A stretch of 9,206 bases of DNA from positions 1 through 9,206 of the forward strand of contig JACCTQ010000083.1 in the NCBI GenBank assembly GCA_013812265.1. The letters run 5' to 3'. Positions within the stretch are counted from its first letter, which is position 1; each line of letters opens with the position of its first letter. The notes under the pieces were generated by a model. That model saw only the letters and a list, made by a program, of their open reading frames with translations. It had not been told where the DNA came from and ran no database searches. The translations under genes and the position numbers were made by a program. This stretch comes from Actinomycetota bacterium. Lineage in GTDB: Bacteria; Actinomycetota; Thermoleophilia; Gaiellales; Gaiellaceae. This document shows positions 1 to 5,957 of this stretch, piece after piece.

Positions 1-122
1 GGCAGCCCAGCCTTCCGCAGCGACCCGGTGAGCATGAAGACGAGCGGCAGGAGAAAGCCGACGGAGATCAAGAGCGCGGGCAAGTGCCGCCACCCGCCCT
101 GCTGTAAAGAGACGCTGCGCAC
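1..122 (-). CDS. Carbohydrate ABC transporter permease (MalG-like), N-terminal fragment
   Basis: Only the first ~40 codons are in the window; the gene continues past position 1. Read on the minus strand from a GTG at 122-120, the peptide begins MRSVSLQQGGWRHLPALL and runs into a hydrophobic stretch containing FLLPLVFMLTGSLRKAGLP. A basic N-terminus followed by a first membrane helix with the pattern LLP-h-h-F/W-M-h-T/S-SL-R/K is typical of the inner-membrane permeases of sugar ABC importers (MalG/MalF family), where it precedes the first periplasmic segment. An AGGA lies 8 nt upstream of the GTG. A TTG at 146-144, also with an AGGA upstream, would add 8 residues and is a real alternative. No stop interrupts the frame between 146 and 1. 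The family call is inferred from this short segment and could be another polytopic membrane protein. Confidence 0.55.
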   Translation of the reverse strand, partial: MRSVSLQQGGWRHLPALLISVGFLLPLVFMLTGSLRKAGL

Positions 123-132
123 AGTCCAAATC

Positions 133-216
133 CTAGGGCGTCTCAACTGCTTCCTGGAGCGCCCTCATCACCCGGAGGGAGCTGGGGTCGCCGCCGCGCT
201 CGACCACATCGGGCAA
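133..216 (-). other. Unexplained short open frame just upstream of the permease
   Basis: A minus-strand frame stays open through this spacer and ends at a TAG at 135-133, only 10 nt before the permease GTG. Its peptide looks protein-like, including GLPDVVERGGDP and MRALQEAVETP, and its codons end mostly in G or C. Possible starts are TTG 216, GTG 207 and ATG 168, none with a convincing SD site. The frame remains open further upstream into the hairpin region, so it might be the 3' remnant of a lost gene or chance in GC-rich DNA. I do not recognise it. The remaining spacer bases (217-293) hold only a small GCGGGC-TTT-GCCCGC hairpin at 228-242 and no promoter I can defend. Confidence 0.2.
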
Positions 217-293
217 TCCGGTGTCTAGCGGGCTTTGCCCGCCGGGAGTCCCAACGCGTGCGGCCTCGCCGAGCCCAAGAAGAAGGGGATGAA

Positions 294-316
294 CGGGGGA
301 AACATGGTTTCCCCCG
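294..316 (-). terminator. Second of two tandem hairpins downstream of the propeller gene
   Basis: A perfect 10-bp inverted repeat, CGGGGGAAAC (294-303) and GTTTCCCCCG (307-316), has a 3-nt loop. On the minus strand it is followed by a pyrimidine-rich run rather than a pure U-tract. It lies 7 nt beyond the larger hairpin at 324-354. Its place after a minus-strand stop and before a minus-strand start suggests a backup terminator. The symmetry is seen directly; the function is inferred. Confidence 0.45.
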
Positions 317-323
317 GTTATAA

Positions 324-354
324 GACTGTGGCCGGGTAAACCCCGGCCACAGTC
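324..354 (-). terminator. Strong hairpin terminator of the propeller gene
   Basis: A perfect 13-bp stem, GACTGTGGCCGGG (324-336) with CCCGGCCACAGTC (342-354), closes a 5-nt loop. It begins 33 nt after the TAA of the minus-strand gene at 388. The minus-strand sequence after the stem is CTTATAACC, so the U-tract is weak, as is common for terminators of high-GC actinobacteria. Confidence 0.6.
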
Positions 355-387
355 ACTCCGCTCTGCGCGGTCAGCTGAGCGGAATCC

Positions 388-3300
388 TTACCGGTTGACC
401 GTCACGTTGTCGACGTGGACACCGGTGTACGCGGGAGACGAGACCAGCTCGTCGCTGGAGAACCGGAAGCGCAAGTAGAGCGTGCCTGCCGGCGGCTTGA
501 GCGCGACCTTCTCCACCGAGAAGAGCGGGAAGTCGTGGTTCATCCCGTCGAAGCCGGTGTTGGGGACCCACTTGTTGCCGTCGCCAGACCACTCCCACGG
601 AGCCGAGTTCCACGTCTGACCGTCCGACGACCACTCCACGTGCAGGAAGTCGAACGCGGGCTCGGTGTTCCGGAGGTTCTCGAAGTCGACGAAAGCCCAG
701 CCGCCGGGGTGGCTGATCGCGGGCGAGACGAGTGTCGTCGTCACGAGGTCCGTGTACGGCGTGACCTGGAAGCTCGTGCCGGATCCGGCCGCTCCCGGCG
801 CTCCGCGCTTGAACGTCGTCACGCCGAGCGCGTCGGTGGTCGTCGTCGTCCAGCCCTCGGCCGTCAGCTCGAACCCGAATGGGCCTGCGAGCGTCGTGCC
901 CACGCGCGGGGTCGGCATCTCCGGCAGCGGCTTCGGTGTGATCGGACAGCCCGCCGTCGTGCCCGGCAGCGGCTCGCCGAAGCAATACGTCCAGATGCCA
1001 CGGCCGTATGTGGCCACCACGAGCAGGTTCGGATCGTCCGGCTTGAGGTTCATGGTGCTGATCGGCACCACCGGCAGCCCGTTCAGGTACGCGAACGTCG
1101 TGCCGCCCTTCGTGCCGGTGGCGAAGACGCCCACGTCGGTGCCGACGATGAGCTGCTTGCCGCGAACGGTGACCCAGGTCGCCGGGACGTCCGGCAGGGT
1201 GCCCGAGACATCTGTGAACGTCTCGCCGCCGTCCGTCGAGCGGAACAGGTGACCCTCGCCGACCGCCGTGCTCTTGTCCTGCAGCGTTCCCGGCGGCACC
1301 CAGCGGCGGCTGTAGCCGCCGAGCGTCACGTACACGGTCTTCTTCGTCGCGTCCGTCGGGTCGATCTGCACCGATGTGATGAAACGCTCGGGCAGGCCCT
1401 GTGCTTTCGCGATGTGCCAGCCGTCCGAGCTCATCCGCTTGGGTGGCGCGGCGCCGCCGACGTTGGTGGCGATGCCGCTCTGGAACGGAGCGACCTGGTT
1501 GAGGATGTCGCAGACGCCGCAGTAGCCGACGTAGGTGGCGTCGCCGATCACGTCGATCGCCGACATGCTGTTGCCTGGATCGGCTGGGCTGGGCGTCGCG
1601 GTCGCGTCGCCCGGTCTGCTCGCCGTGCCGAGATCGTAGACCTTGACCCACGACTTGTTGTTGGCGGGGTCGGAGTCGAACGGGCCGGTCGTCTCGGGGC
1701 CGAACGTGGTCTCGACGACCTCGTTCCCTGCCGTGACGAGGTGGCTCGCGTCCGTCGGATCCATCTCGAACGGGTTGACGAACCGGGCGCCCGTGACCTT
1801 CGGGTCGATCGACTTCCACGACCTGCCACCGTCGGTGGAGACCTTCATCGCGTTGAAGACGTACGCCTCGTACGCGATGTCGCTGTCGGCCGGATCGACC
1901 TCGGCGAAGGTGCCGTCGCCGCCGAAGGTCTCGAACTGCTCGCGTGTGCGCGAGTCGATCTTCATGTGGCCGTTGTCCTGCAGGCCGGCCCAGACAGTGC
2001 CGTCGTTCGCCATCGCGACGTCGTACGGCAAGAGCGTGGCGAAGCCCGTCTGGTTGCCGTCGCCCCAGCGGCCGTTGTTCATCTCCTGGCCGGCAGTCGT
2101 GTGCTGCTTGTAGAAACCGCCGTCGTTGCCGACCGCGAGCGTGGCGCCGCCCGAGCCGTCCGGAATCCAGAGTGCGTCCTGCTGGTCCGGGTGCGTCGTC
2201 GTGCTGACGGTCGGGGGACGGTTCGTCGGGCACTCGGGCAGACCGAGCGACAGGAACATGCAGGTCTCGCCCGCGAAGTACCGGCCGATCACCTTGAACG
2301 TCGTCGGCCCGCTCATCGGCGCGGCGATCTCGTTCTGCCAGACCTCCTCCAGCCCGAACGCGAGACGCGTCGGCACGCCGCTTCCGTCCTGCCGCGTGGG
2401 ATCTGGCGCGACCCATTCGTTGTACCAGGCCTGGATGCCCGGCTCGGACCCCGTCGCCTGGCCGTAGCCGACGAGCGCCGAGCCCGTAGCCGGGTTCTTG
2501 GCGATGGCGTTGTCGTCTGCCATCACGAGCCACGTCGCGCCGAAGTCCTTCGACACGTAGATGCCGTTCAGCACCGTGCCTTGGCCACCGCGCGGGTCGG
2601 GCACACCACTGGCGTCCACGACGTCAAGCTGGCCGTTCAGCGCCGCCGCGTCCTGCACGATCGCATAGAGGTAATCCTTGTCCTGCGCTGCGCCCGTCGT
2701 CTCACCGAGCTCGACGCGTCCGATGCGATCCTGCAGCGCGAATCCGGTCGCCGCGAGCTTCGTGAAGCTGCCCGGCGCGCCCGTCGCTGACCGGTAGACG
2801 CCGTTCGCCGGGGACTGGACGGTGCCGTCCGAGTTCTTCCGCTGACCGGCGCGCCAGCCGACCACCGCGGCGACGGTGCCTGGCTCGACCTGACCGTTGA
2901 CGCCGCCCGCGCCGCGGACGACGACGTCGGTGACCATGTTCGCGAGCTGGCAGCTGCCGCCGCCCTCCACGCCGGCGCACGCGCCCGTGGGGAGCTTGAC
3001 GTTGACGTAGCTCTGGCCGCCGTCCGTGGACCGGAAGAGGCCCTTGGAGGTCGCGGCGTAGACCTCGCTCGGATTCGTGGGGTCGGTCTCGATGGCGAAG
3101 CCGAGCGCGCCGTCCGGCACGCCGGCCGCCTTCTGCCACGTCGTGCCGACGTCCGTGCTGTAGAAGGCGCCGTAACCCGTGTAGCCGCCGCTGCCGTACG
3201 TGCCGTCGCCGCTGATGGCGAGCACCGTGCCGCCGTTCGCGGTGGTGTAGCCGACGGCGCCGACGATCTGGCTCGGCAGCCCGTCACCAATCGAGCGCCA

Positions 3301-3879
3301 CGTGTCGCCGAGGTTCTCGGACACCCAAATGCCGCCCGTGCCCTTGGCCGCGAAGAGGCGTCCCGTGGCCGCGTCGTACTCGAGGCTGTCGAGCCGGCCC
3401 ATGTTGTCGACGAGGCCCAGGCCGTTCACCGACGTGTAGTCGGGATGGTCGACCTGGAGCGGGCCGCGGCCGTACAGCTCCCAGTTGCCCGCGGTGCCCT
3501 TCACCTTGCCGGCTTTGGGATTCGACTTCGCCTGGTTCAGCGCGTTCGCGTATGCGCCCGGGGCCACCGTGTCGTACGGAGCGCTGCGGACTGTCTCCAG
3601 ACCCTCCTGACGCAGGATCAGCTCGATGAGCTTCTCGGGGTGCTTGGACCCGATGCAGGTTGTACCCGCCATGACCTCCTCGAGGAGAGTCTCGGACTCG
3701 CGGAGCCCGGCCCGGCGCTCGCTCGCCTCCTTCGTTGCCAGCAGCTCGTAGCCAGGCGCACACTGGGCGCCGGCGGAGGCTGAGGCGTCCGAACGAAGTG
3801 CAGCACCGCCCGCCACTCCCAGAGTGACAAGGGCCCCAATCAAAGTGACGAGAGCGACGACGCGCATTCTTAAACGCAT
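388..3879 (-). CDS. Secreted BNR/Asp-box beta-propeller protein (sortilin/sialidase-like superfamily)
   Basis: The 1163-residue product has an export signal: MRLRMR, a hydrophobic core to about residue 28, and a likely cleavage after ASA36. There is no lipobox. Asp-box repeats (S-x-D-x-G-x-T-W) lie at 187-194, 241-248, 284-291, 443-450, 681-688 and 881-888, with a degenerate copy near 921-929; NDGG (585) and QDNG (634) are also typical of these propellers. Two propeller units, roughly 150-455 and 570-965, are inferred. Residues about 1000-1163 form a separate Thr-rich beta-sandwich (VEWSSDGQTW at 1081), probably for binding. The ten cysteines fall in five close pairs (40/75, 301/310, 540/550, 787/790, 966/978), suiting disulfides outside the cell. 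The ATG at 3879 has an ideal SD site. The ligand or substrate is unknown: the catalytic residues of sialidases or GH74 xyloglucanases are not recognisable. The gene is divergent from an exported protease and ends in tandem hairpins. Confidence 0.85.
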   Translation of the reverse strand: MRLRMRVVALVTLIGALVTLGVAGGAALRSDASASAGAQCAPGYELLATKEASERRAGLRESETLLEEVMAGTTCIGSKHPEKLIELILRQEGLETVRSAPYDTVAPGAYANALNQAKSNPKAGKVKGTAGNWELYGRGPLQVDHPDYTSVNGLGLVDNMGRLDSLEYDAATGRLFAAKGTGGIWVSENLGDTWRSIGDGLPSQIVGAVGYTTANGGTVLAISGDGTYGSGGYTGYGAFYSTDVGTTWQKAAGVPDGALGFAIETDPTNPSEVYAATSKGLFRSTDGGQSYVNVKLPTGACAGVEGGGSCQLANMVTDVVVRGAGGVNGQVEPGTVAAVVGWRAGQRKNSDGTVQSPANGVYRSATGAPGSFTKLAATGFALQDRIGRVELGETTGAAQDKDYLYAIVQDAAALNGQLDVVDASGVPDPRGGQGTVLNGIYVSKDFGATWLVMADDNAIAKNPATGSALVGYGQATGSEPGIQAWYNEWVAPDPTRQDGSGVPTRLAFGLEEVWQNEIAAPMSGPTTFKVIGRYFAGETCMFLSLGLPECPTNRPPTVSTTTHPDQQDALWIPDGSGGATLAVGNDGGFYKQHTTAGQEMNNGRWGDGNQTGFATLLPYDVAMANDGTVWAGLQDNGHMKIDSRTREQFETFGGDGTFAEVDPADSDIAYEAYVFNAMKVSTDGGRSWKSIDPKVTGARFVNPFEMDPTDASHLVTAGNEVVETTFGPETTGPFDSDPANNKSWVKVYDLGTASRPGDATATPSPADPGNSMSAIDVIGDATYVGYCGVCDILNQVAPFQSGIATNVGGAAPPKRMSSDGWHIAKAQGLPERFITSVQIDPTDATKKTVYVTLGGYSRRWVPPGTLQDKSTAVGEGHLFRSTDGGETFTDVSGTLPDVPATWVTVRGKQLIVGTDVGVFATGTKGGTTFAYLNGLPVVPISTMNLKPDDPNLLVVATYGRGIWTYCFGEPLPGTTAGCPITPKPLPEMPTPRVGTTLAGPFGFELTAEGWTTTTTDALGVTTFKRGAPGAAGSGTSFQVTPYTDLVTTTLVSPAISHPGGWAFVDFENLRNTEPAFDFLHVEWSSDGQTWNSAPWEWSGDGNKWVPNTGFDGMNHDFPLFSVEKVALKPPAGTLYLRFRFSSDELVSSPAYTGVHVDNVTVNR

Positions 3880-3885
3880 GAATTT

Positions 3886-3891
3886 CTCCTT
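3886..3891 (-). promoter_or_regulatory. Ribosome binding site of the propeller gene
   Basis: AAGGAG on the minus strand (within GGAAGGAG, 3893-3886) lies 6 nt before the ATG at 3879-3877. This fixes the start and rules out the in-frame ATG at codon 5. Confidence 0.85.
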
Positions 3892-3930
3892 CCGATTCGG
3901 ATCAAGTCTGCGACCGCGCAGAACAGGGTC

Positions 3931-3958
3931 TTTATACCGCCGAAGTTCACAAATGCAA
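3931..3958 (-). promoter_or_regulatory. Sigma70-like promoter of the propeller gene
   Basis: On the minus strand, TTGCAT (3958-3953) and TATAAA (3936-3931) are separated by 16 bp and lie in one of the few AT-rich patches of the window. Transcription would start near 3924 and leave a leader of about 45 nt carrying the AAGGAG site. The match was found by eye and is untested. Confidence 0.5.
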
Positions 3959-3966
3959 TGGCCATT
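3957..3966. promoter_or_regulatory. Perfect palindrome at the -35 region of the propeller promoter
   Basis: AATGGCCATT is a perfect 10-bp palindrome, flanked by TGC on the left and TTTGCA on the right, so TGCAA and TTGCA arms also surround it. It overlaps the first bases of the proposed -35 element, a suitable place for a repressor or activator site. No regulator gene is visible in the window. Confidence 0.3.
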
Positions 3967-4004
3967 TTGCAGGCATTTTGTATCTGAGGCGCGAAAGGGG
4001 CGGT

Positions 4005-4079
4005 GATTGACGAGTCAATCGGGGCGACTGACTAATCAGTCAACTGCCGCAGCGGTCCGTTGATTAGAGAGTCAAATCA
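4005..4079. promoter_or_regulatory. Three inverted repeats sharing AGTCAA (putative operator array)
   Basis: Three dyads occur in 75 bp. Site 1 is GATTGACGAGTCAATC (4005-4020), perfect 7-2-7. Site 2 is GACTGACTAATCAGTC (4026-4041), perfect 6-4-6. Site 3 is TTGATTAGAGAGTCAA (4060-4075), imperfect, with outer TGATT/AATCA arms (4061-4065 and 4075-4079). Each contains AGTCAA (4013, 4038 and 4070), and a fourth AGTCAA lies alone at 4221. The centres of sites 1 and 2 are 21 bp apart, two helical turns. The block sits between the two divergent genes, which suggests cooperative binding of a dimeric regulator such as a TetR or MarR type; the family is a guess. Confidence 0.5.
4007..4036 (+). promoter_or_regulatory. 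Possible protease promoter overlapping the operators
   Basis: TTGACG (4007-4012) and ACTAAT (4031-4036) are separated by 18 bp. The -35 matches consensus at 5 of 6 bases and the -10 at 4 of 6. Both hexamers lie inside inverted repeats 1 and 2, so a bound regulator would block this promoter. It implies a leader of about 200 nt before the TTG at 4251. I found no better promoter nearer the start, but the -10 is weak. Confidence 0.28.
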
Positions 4080-4148
4080 TTTAGCGGCAAATTCTGATGG
4101 GAAGCGTGCGTTTTTCTGATCTTGCGTGTTCGCCTCGCAGGGACAAGA

Positions 4149-4214
4149 GTCTCGCTCAGTGCGCCGGGCTTTGTCGGTGCCGCGCGTCGGTCTCGTTCCT
4201 TCGGTGGCGAGACC
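4149..4214 (+). other. Leader segment with two mutually exclusive hairpins
   Basis: The 3' arm CGAGAC (4208-4213) can pair with either of two upstream copies of GTCTCG. GTCTCGC at 4149-4155 pairs with GCGAGAC at 4207-4213. GGTCTCG at 4189-4195 pairs with CGAGACC at 4208-4214, with a 12-nt loop. Both stems are 7 bp and cannot form together. They end 24 nt before the protease SD site. This could be a regulated leader or chance; it matches no riboswitch class I know. Confidence 0.25.
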
Positions 4215-4238
4215 TCAGTAAGTCAACCAGCACAAGCG

Positions 4239-4246
4239 AAAGGGAG
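4239..4246 (+). promoter_or_regulatory. Ribosome binding site deciding the TTG start of the protease
   Basis: AAAGGGAG lies 4 nt before the TTG at 4251-4253. The alternative in-frame TTG at 4122 has no SD site, and the ATG at 4321 would cut the signal peptide in half. Confidence 0.65.
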
Positions 4247-4250
4247 AAAC

Positions 4251-5897
4251 TTGAGAACCTCGCGACGCTCCAGGTACTACCTCATCTTCGCTGCGCTCCT
4301 CGTAGCGCTGCTCGGCGCAATGCCGTTGAGCACCGCGGGCGCGGGCGGCGAGGCCACGCGTTATCTGGTGGTCTTGTCCGGCACCGCCACGGATTCTGGT
4401 TTCGCGCTCTCCGGAACCCGCGACGCCGCCCTCGCGCTCGTGGCGAGCTCGGGTGGAACGGTCGTCAGCGACCTCAGCCGCCAGACCGGAGTCCTGATCG
4501 TCGATTCGCCGAACCCTCTCTTCGACGAGGTCGTTCGCAGCTCGCCACTCGTCAGCGAGGCGGGCGAGGATTATCGGTGGAAGGCCTACGCGAGCAACGC
4601 CGAGCTGGCCTCGGCCACCGCCGCCGGCCCCCCGGACGGCAAGTGTCCGAGTCCGCCCGACCCCACGGATGCCGACTGTCAACAGCCGCCAGCGGTACAG
4701 GATCCCTTCGAAGCTGCGCAGTGGGACATGCAGCAGATCTGTGTTATCCGCACGACCGAGTATCAGTATTGCGGGACCGGGGCGCACTCGGTTCAGAAGG
4801 GCAAAGCCGACGTCGAGGTCGGCATTCTGGACTCGGGCTTCGATGGTCGACATCCCGACTTGAGTCCGAACGCTGATTGCGCGCGTGGGCGCAACTCCGT
4901 GAACGCGATGGTCGGTCTTCCCGGTGAAGAGCAGCCCGGTTACGGAACACCTGGTAACCCAGGAGTCGGCACGCCGGATCCATGCACGGACAATCAGTTC
5001 CACGGGACCCACGTCGCTGGTACCGTTGCCGCGGACGACAACGGGGTGGGAATGGTGGGCGTCGCACCCGGTGTCACCATCATTCCCGTGAAGGTCTGCG
5101 ACGCGACGGGGTACTGCTATGCGAGCGCCGCCGTCGACGGCATCACCTACTCGGGCGACATGAAGTTCGAGGTCATCAACATGAGCTTCTTCGTCGACGA
5201 CAACGAGTTCCAGCAGTCGACGGAGTTCAAGTGCTCGAGCGACCCGGTGCAGCGGACATTCCGCCACGCGGTCGAGCGCGCGATCGTCTACGCCCGCAGC
5301 CAGGGAGTGACACCGGTCGCCGCGCTCGGAAACTCGGACCAGGATCTCGCTCACCCGGTGGACGACAGTGGCCAACCCATCAGTAACGAGTGTGAGGTCG
5401 TGCCGGCCGAGACCCAGGGTGTCATCGGCACCATGTCACTCGGGCGTCTCAGCGAGAAGGCGCGCTACTCGAACTACGGATCCGGCATGACCGACATTGC
5501 TGCCCCTGGCGGCAACGGCACGACCGGCGACTGCCGGAGGACGATCCTCTCGACGCTGCCGGGGGGTCTCTACGGCTGCATACAGGGGACCTCGATGGCC
5601 TCGCCGCACGCCGCGGGCGTCGCAGCGTTGATAGTCAGTCAGTTTGGAAAGGTCGTGGCGGAGAAGAACCTGGACTATGACAACGATCCCACGACGCCGC
5701 CCAGACGCGACCTCGACGTTGTGCTTCCGCCCCAGACCGTCGAGGCCTATCTGCAAGCGAGTGCGGTCGACATCGGTCTTCCGGGCTACGACGAGTGCTT
5801 CGGCCCGGGGCGTGCGCACGCGCTCCGTGCGGTCTTGCACGACACGTCGAAGTTGTACGACGCGAGGGCGCCGTCCTGTCCGGAGTACGCGGAGTAA
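4251..5897 (+). CDS. Secreted subtilisin-like serine protease (peptidase family S8)
   Basis: Starting at TTG 4251 gives 548 residues. The signal peptide has a basic RTSRRSR stretch, the hydrophobic core YYLIFAALLVALLGA and a cleavage region near STAGA. Residues about 35-113 resemble an inhibitor-I9-type propeptide. The triad is complete: Asp194 in GILDSGFDGRHPDL, His251 in FHGTHVAGT and Ser448 in GTSMASPHAAGVAAL, with the oxyanion-hole Asn361 in ALGNSD. The 14 cysteines, 13 of them from residue 143 onward, suggest a disulfide-stabilised extracellular enzyme. There is no sortase signal, C-terminal membrane helix or extra C-terminal domain. The Asp-to-His segment is long and rich in Gly and Pro, and a charged insert (about 473-488) follows the Ser motif. 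Expected activity is secreted endopeptidase after self-cleavage; the substrate is unknown. It diverges from the propeller gene and ends at a hairpin terminator. Confidence 0.92.
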   Translation: MRTSRRSRYYLIFAALLVALLGAMPLSTAGAGGEATRYLVVLSGTATDSGFALSGTRDAALALVASSGGTVVSDLSRQTGVLIVDSPNPLFDEVVRSSPLVSEAGEDYRWKAYASNAELASATAAGPPDGKCPSPPDPTDADCQQPPAVQDPFEAAQWDMQQICVIRTTEYQYCGTGAHSVQKGKADVEVGILDSGFDGRHPDLSPNADCARGRNSVNAMVGLPGEEQPGYGTPGNPGVGTPDPCTDNQFHGTHVAGTVAADDNGVGMVGVAPGVTIIPVKVCDATGYCYASAAVDGITYSGDMKFEVINMSFFVDDNEFQQSTEFKCSSDPVQRTFRHAVERAIVYARSQGVTPVAALGNSDQDLAHPVDDSGQPISNECEVVPAETQGVIGTMSLGRLSEKARYSNYGSGMTDIAAPGGNGTTGDCRRTILSTLPGGLYGCIQGTSMASPHAAGVAALIVSQFGKVVAEKNLDYDNDPTTPPRRDLDVVLPPQTVEAYLQASAVDIGLPGYDECFGPGRAHALRAVLHDTSKLYDARAPSCPEYAE

Positions 5898-5918
5898 CCT
5901 TCCAGCACTCCTCTTGGT

Positions 5919-5948
5919 GAGAAGGGCCGCCTCCGGGCGGCCTTTCTC
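5919..5948. terminator. Shared bidirectional terminator between the protease gene and lipA
   Basis: A hairpin with a core GGCCGCC (5925-5931), TCCG loop and GGCGGCC (5936-5942) extends through one G-U pair to a 13-bp stem (GAGAAGGGCCGCC with GGCGGCCTTTCTC). The plus-strand side continues TTTCTCGTTCTCGTTTTAG, a U-rich tail. It starts 21 nt after the protease stop and ends 9 nt from the lipA stop, so it can serve both convergent genes. Confidence 0.85.
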
Positions 5949-5957
5949 GTTCTCGTT

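Noticed and set aside
28..228. A 66-codon plus-strand frame at the left edge
   Set aside because: It is antisense to the permease start and shows no family features.
371..2533. A 720-codon open frame on the minus strand in another frame of the propeller gene
   Set aside because: It is Arg-rich with no domains, signal or SD site. It is a shadow of GC-rich codons in the real gene, whose frame carries the Asp boxes.
415..2790. A 791-codon antisense open frame opposite the propeller gene
   Set aside because: It is low-complexity, rich in Arg, Val and Ala, and matches nothing. Antisense frames of this length are expected in high-GC DNA.
388..3879. A catalytic sialidase or GH74 xyloglucanase call for the propeller protein
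   Set aside because: Asp boxes show the fold, not the activity. No Arg triad of sialidases and no GH74 catalytic context could be recognised.
4043..4250. A known riboswitch (c-di-GMP, c-di-AMP, cobalamin) in the protease leader
   Set aside because: None of the conserved core motifs I know for these classes are present; only simple alternative stems can be shown.
4215..5375. A 386-codon antisense frame opposite the protease
   Set aside because: The opposite strand holds the intact S8 motifs; this frame has no supported start or domain.
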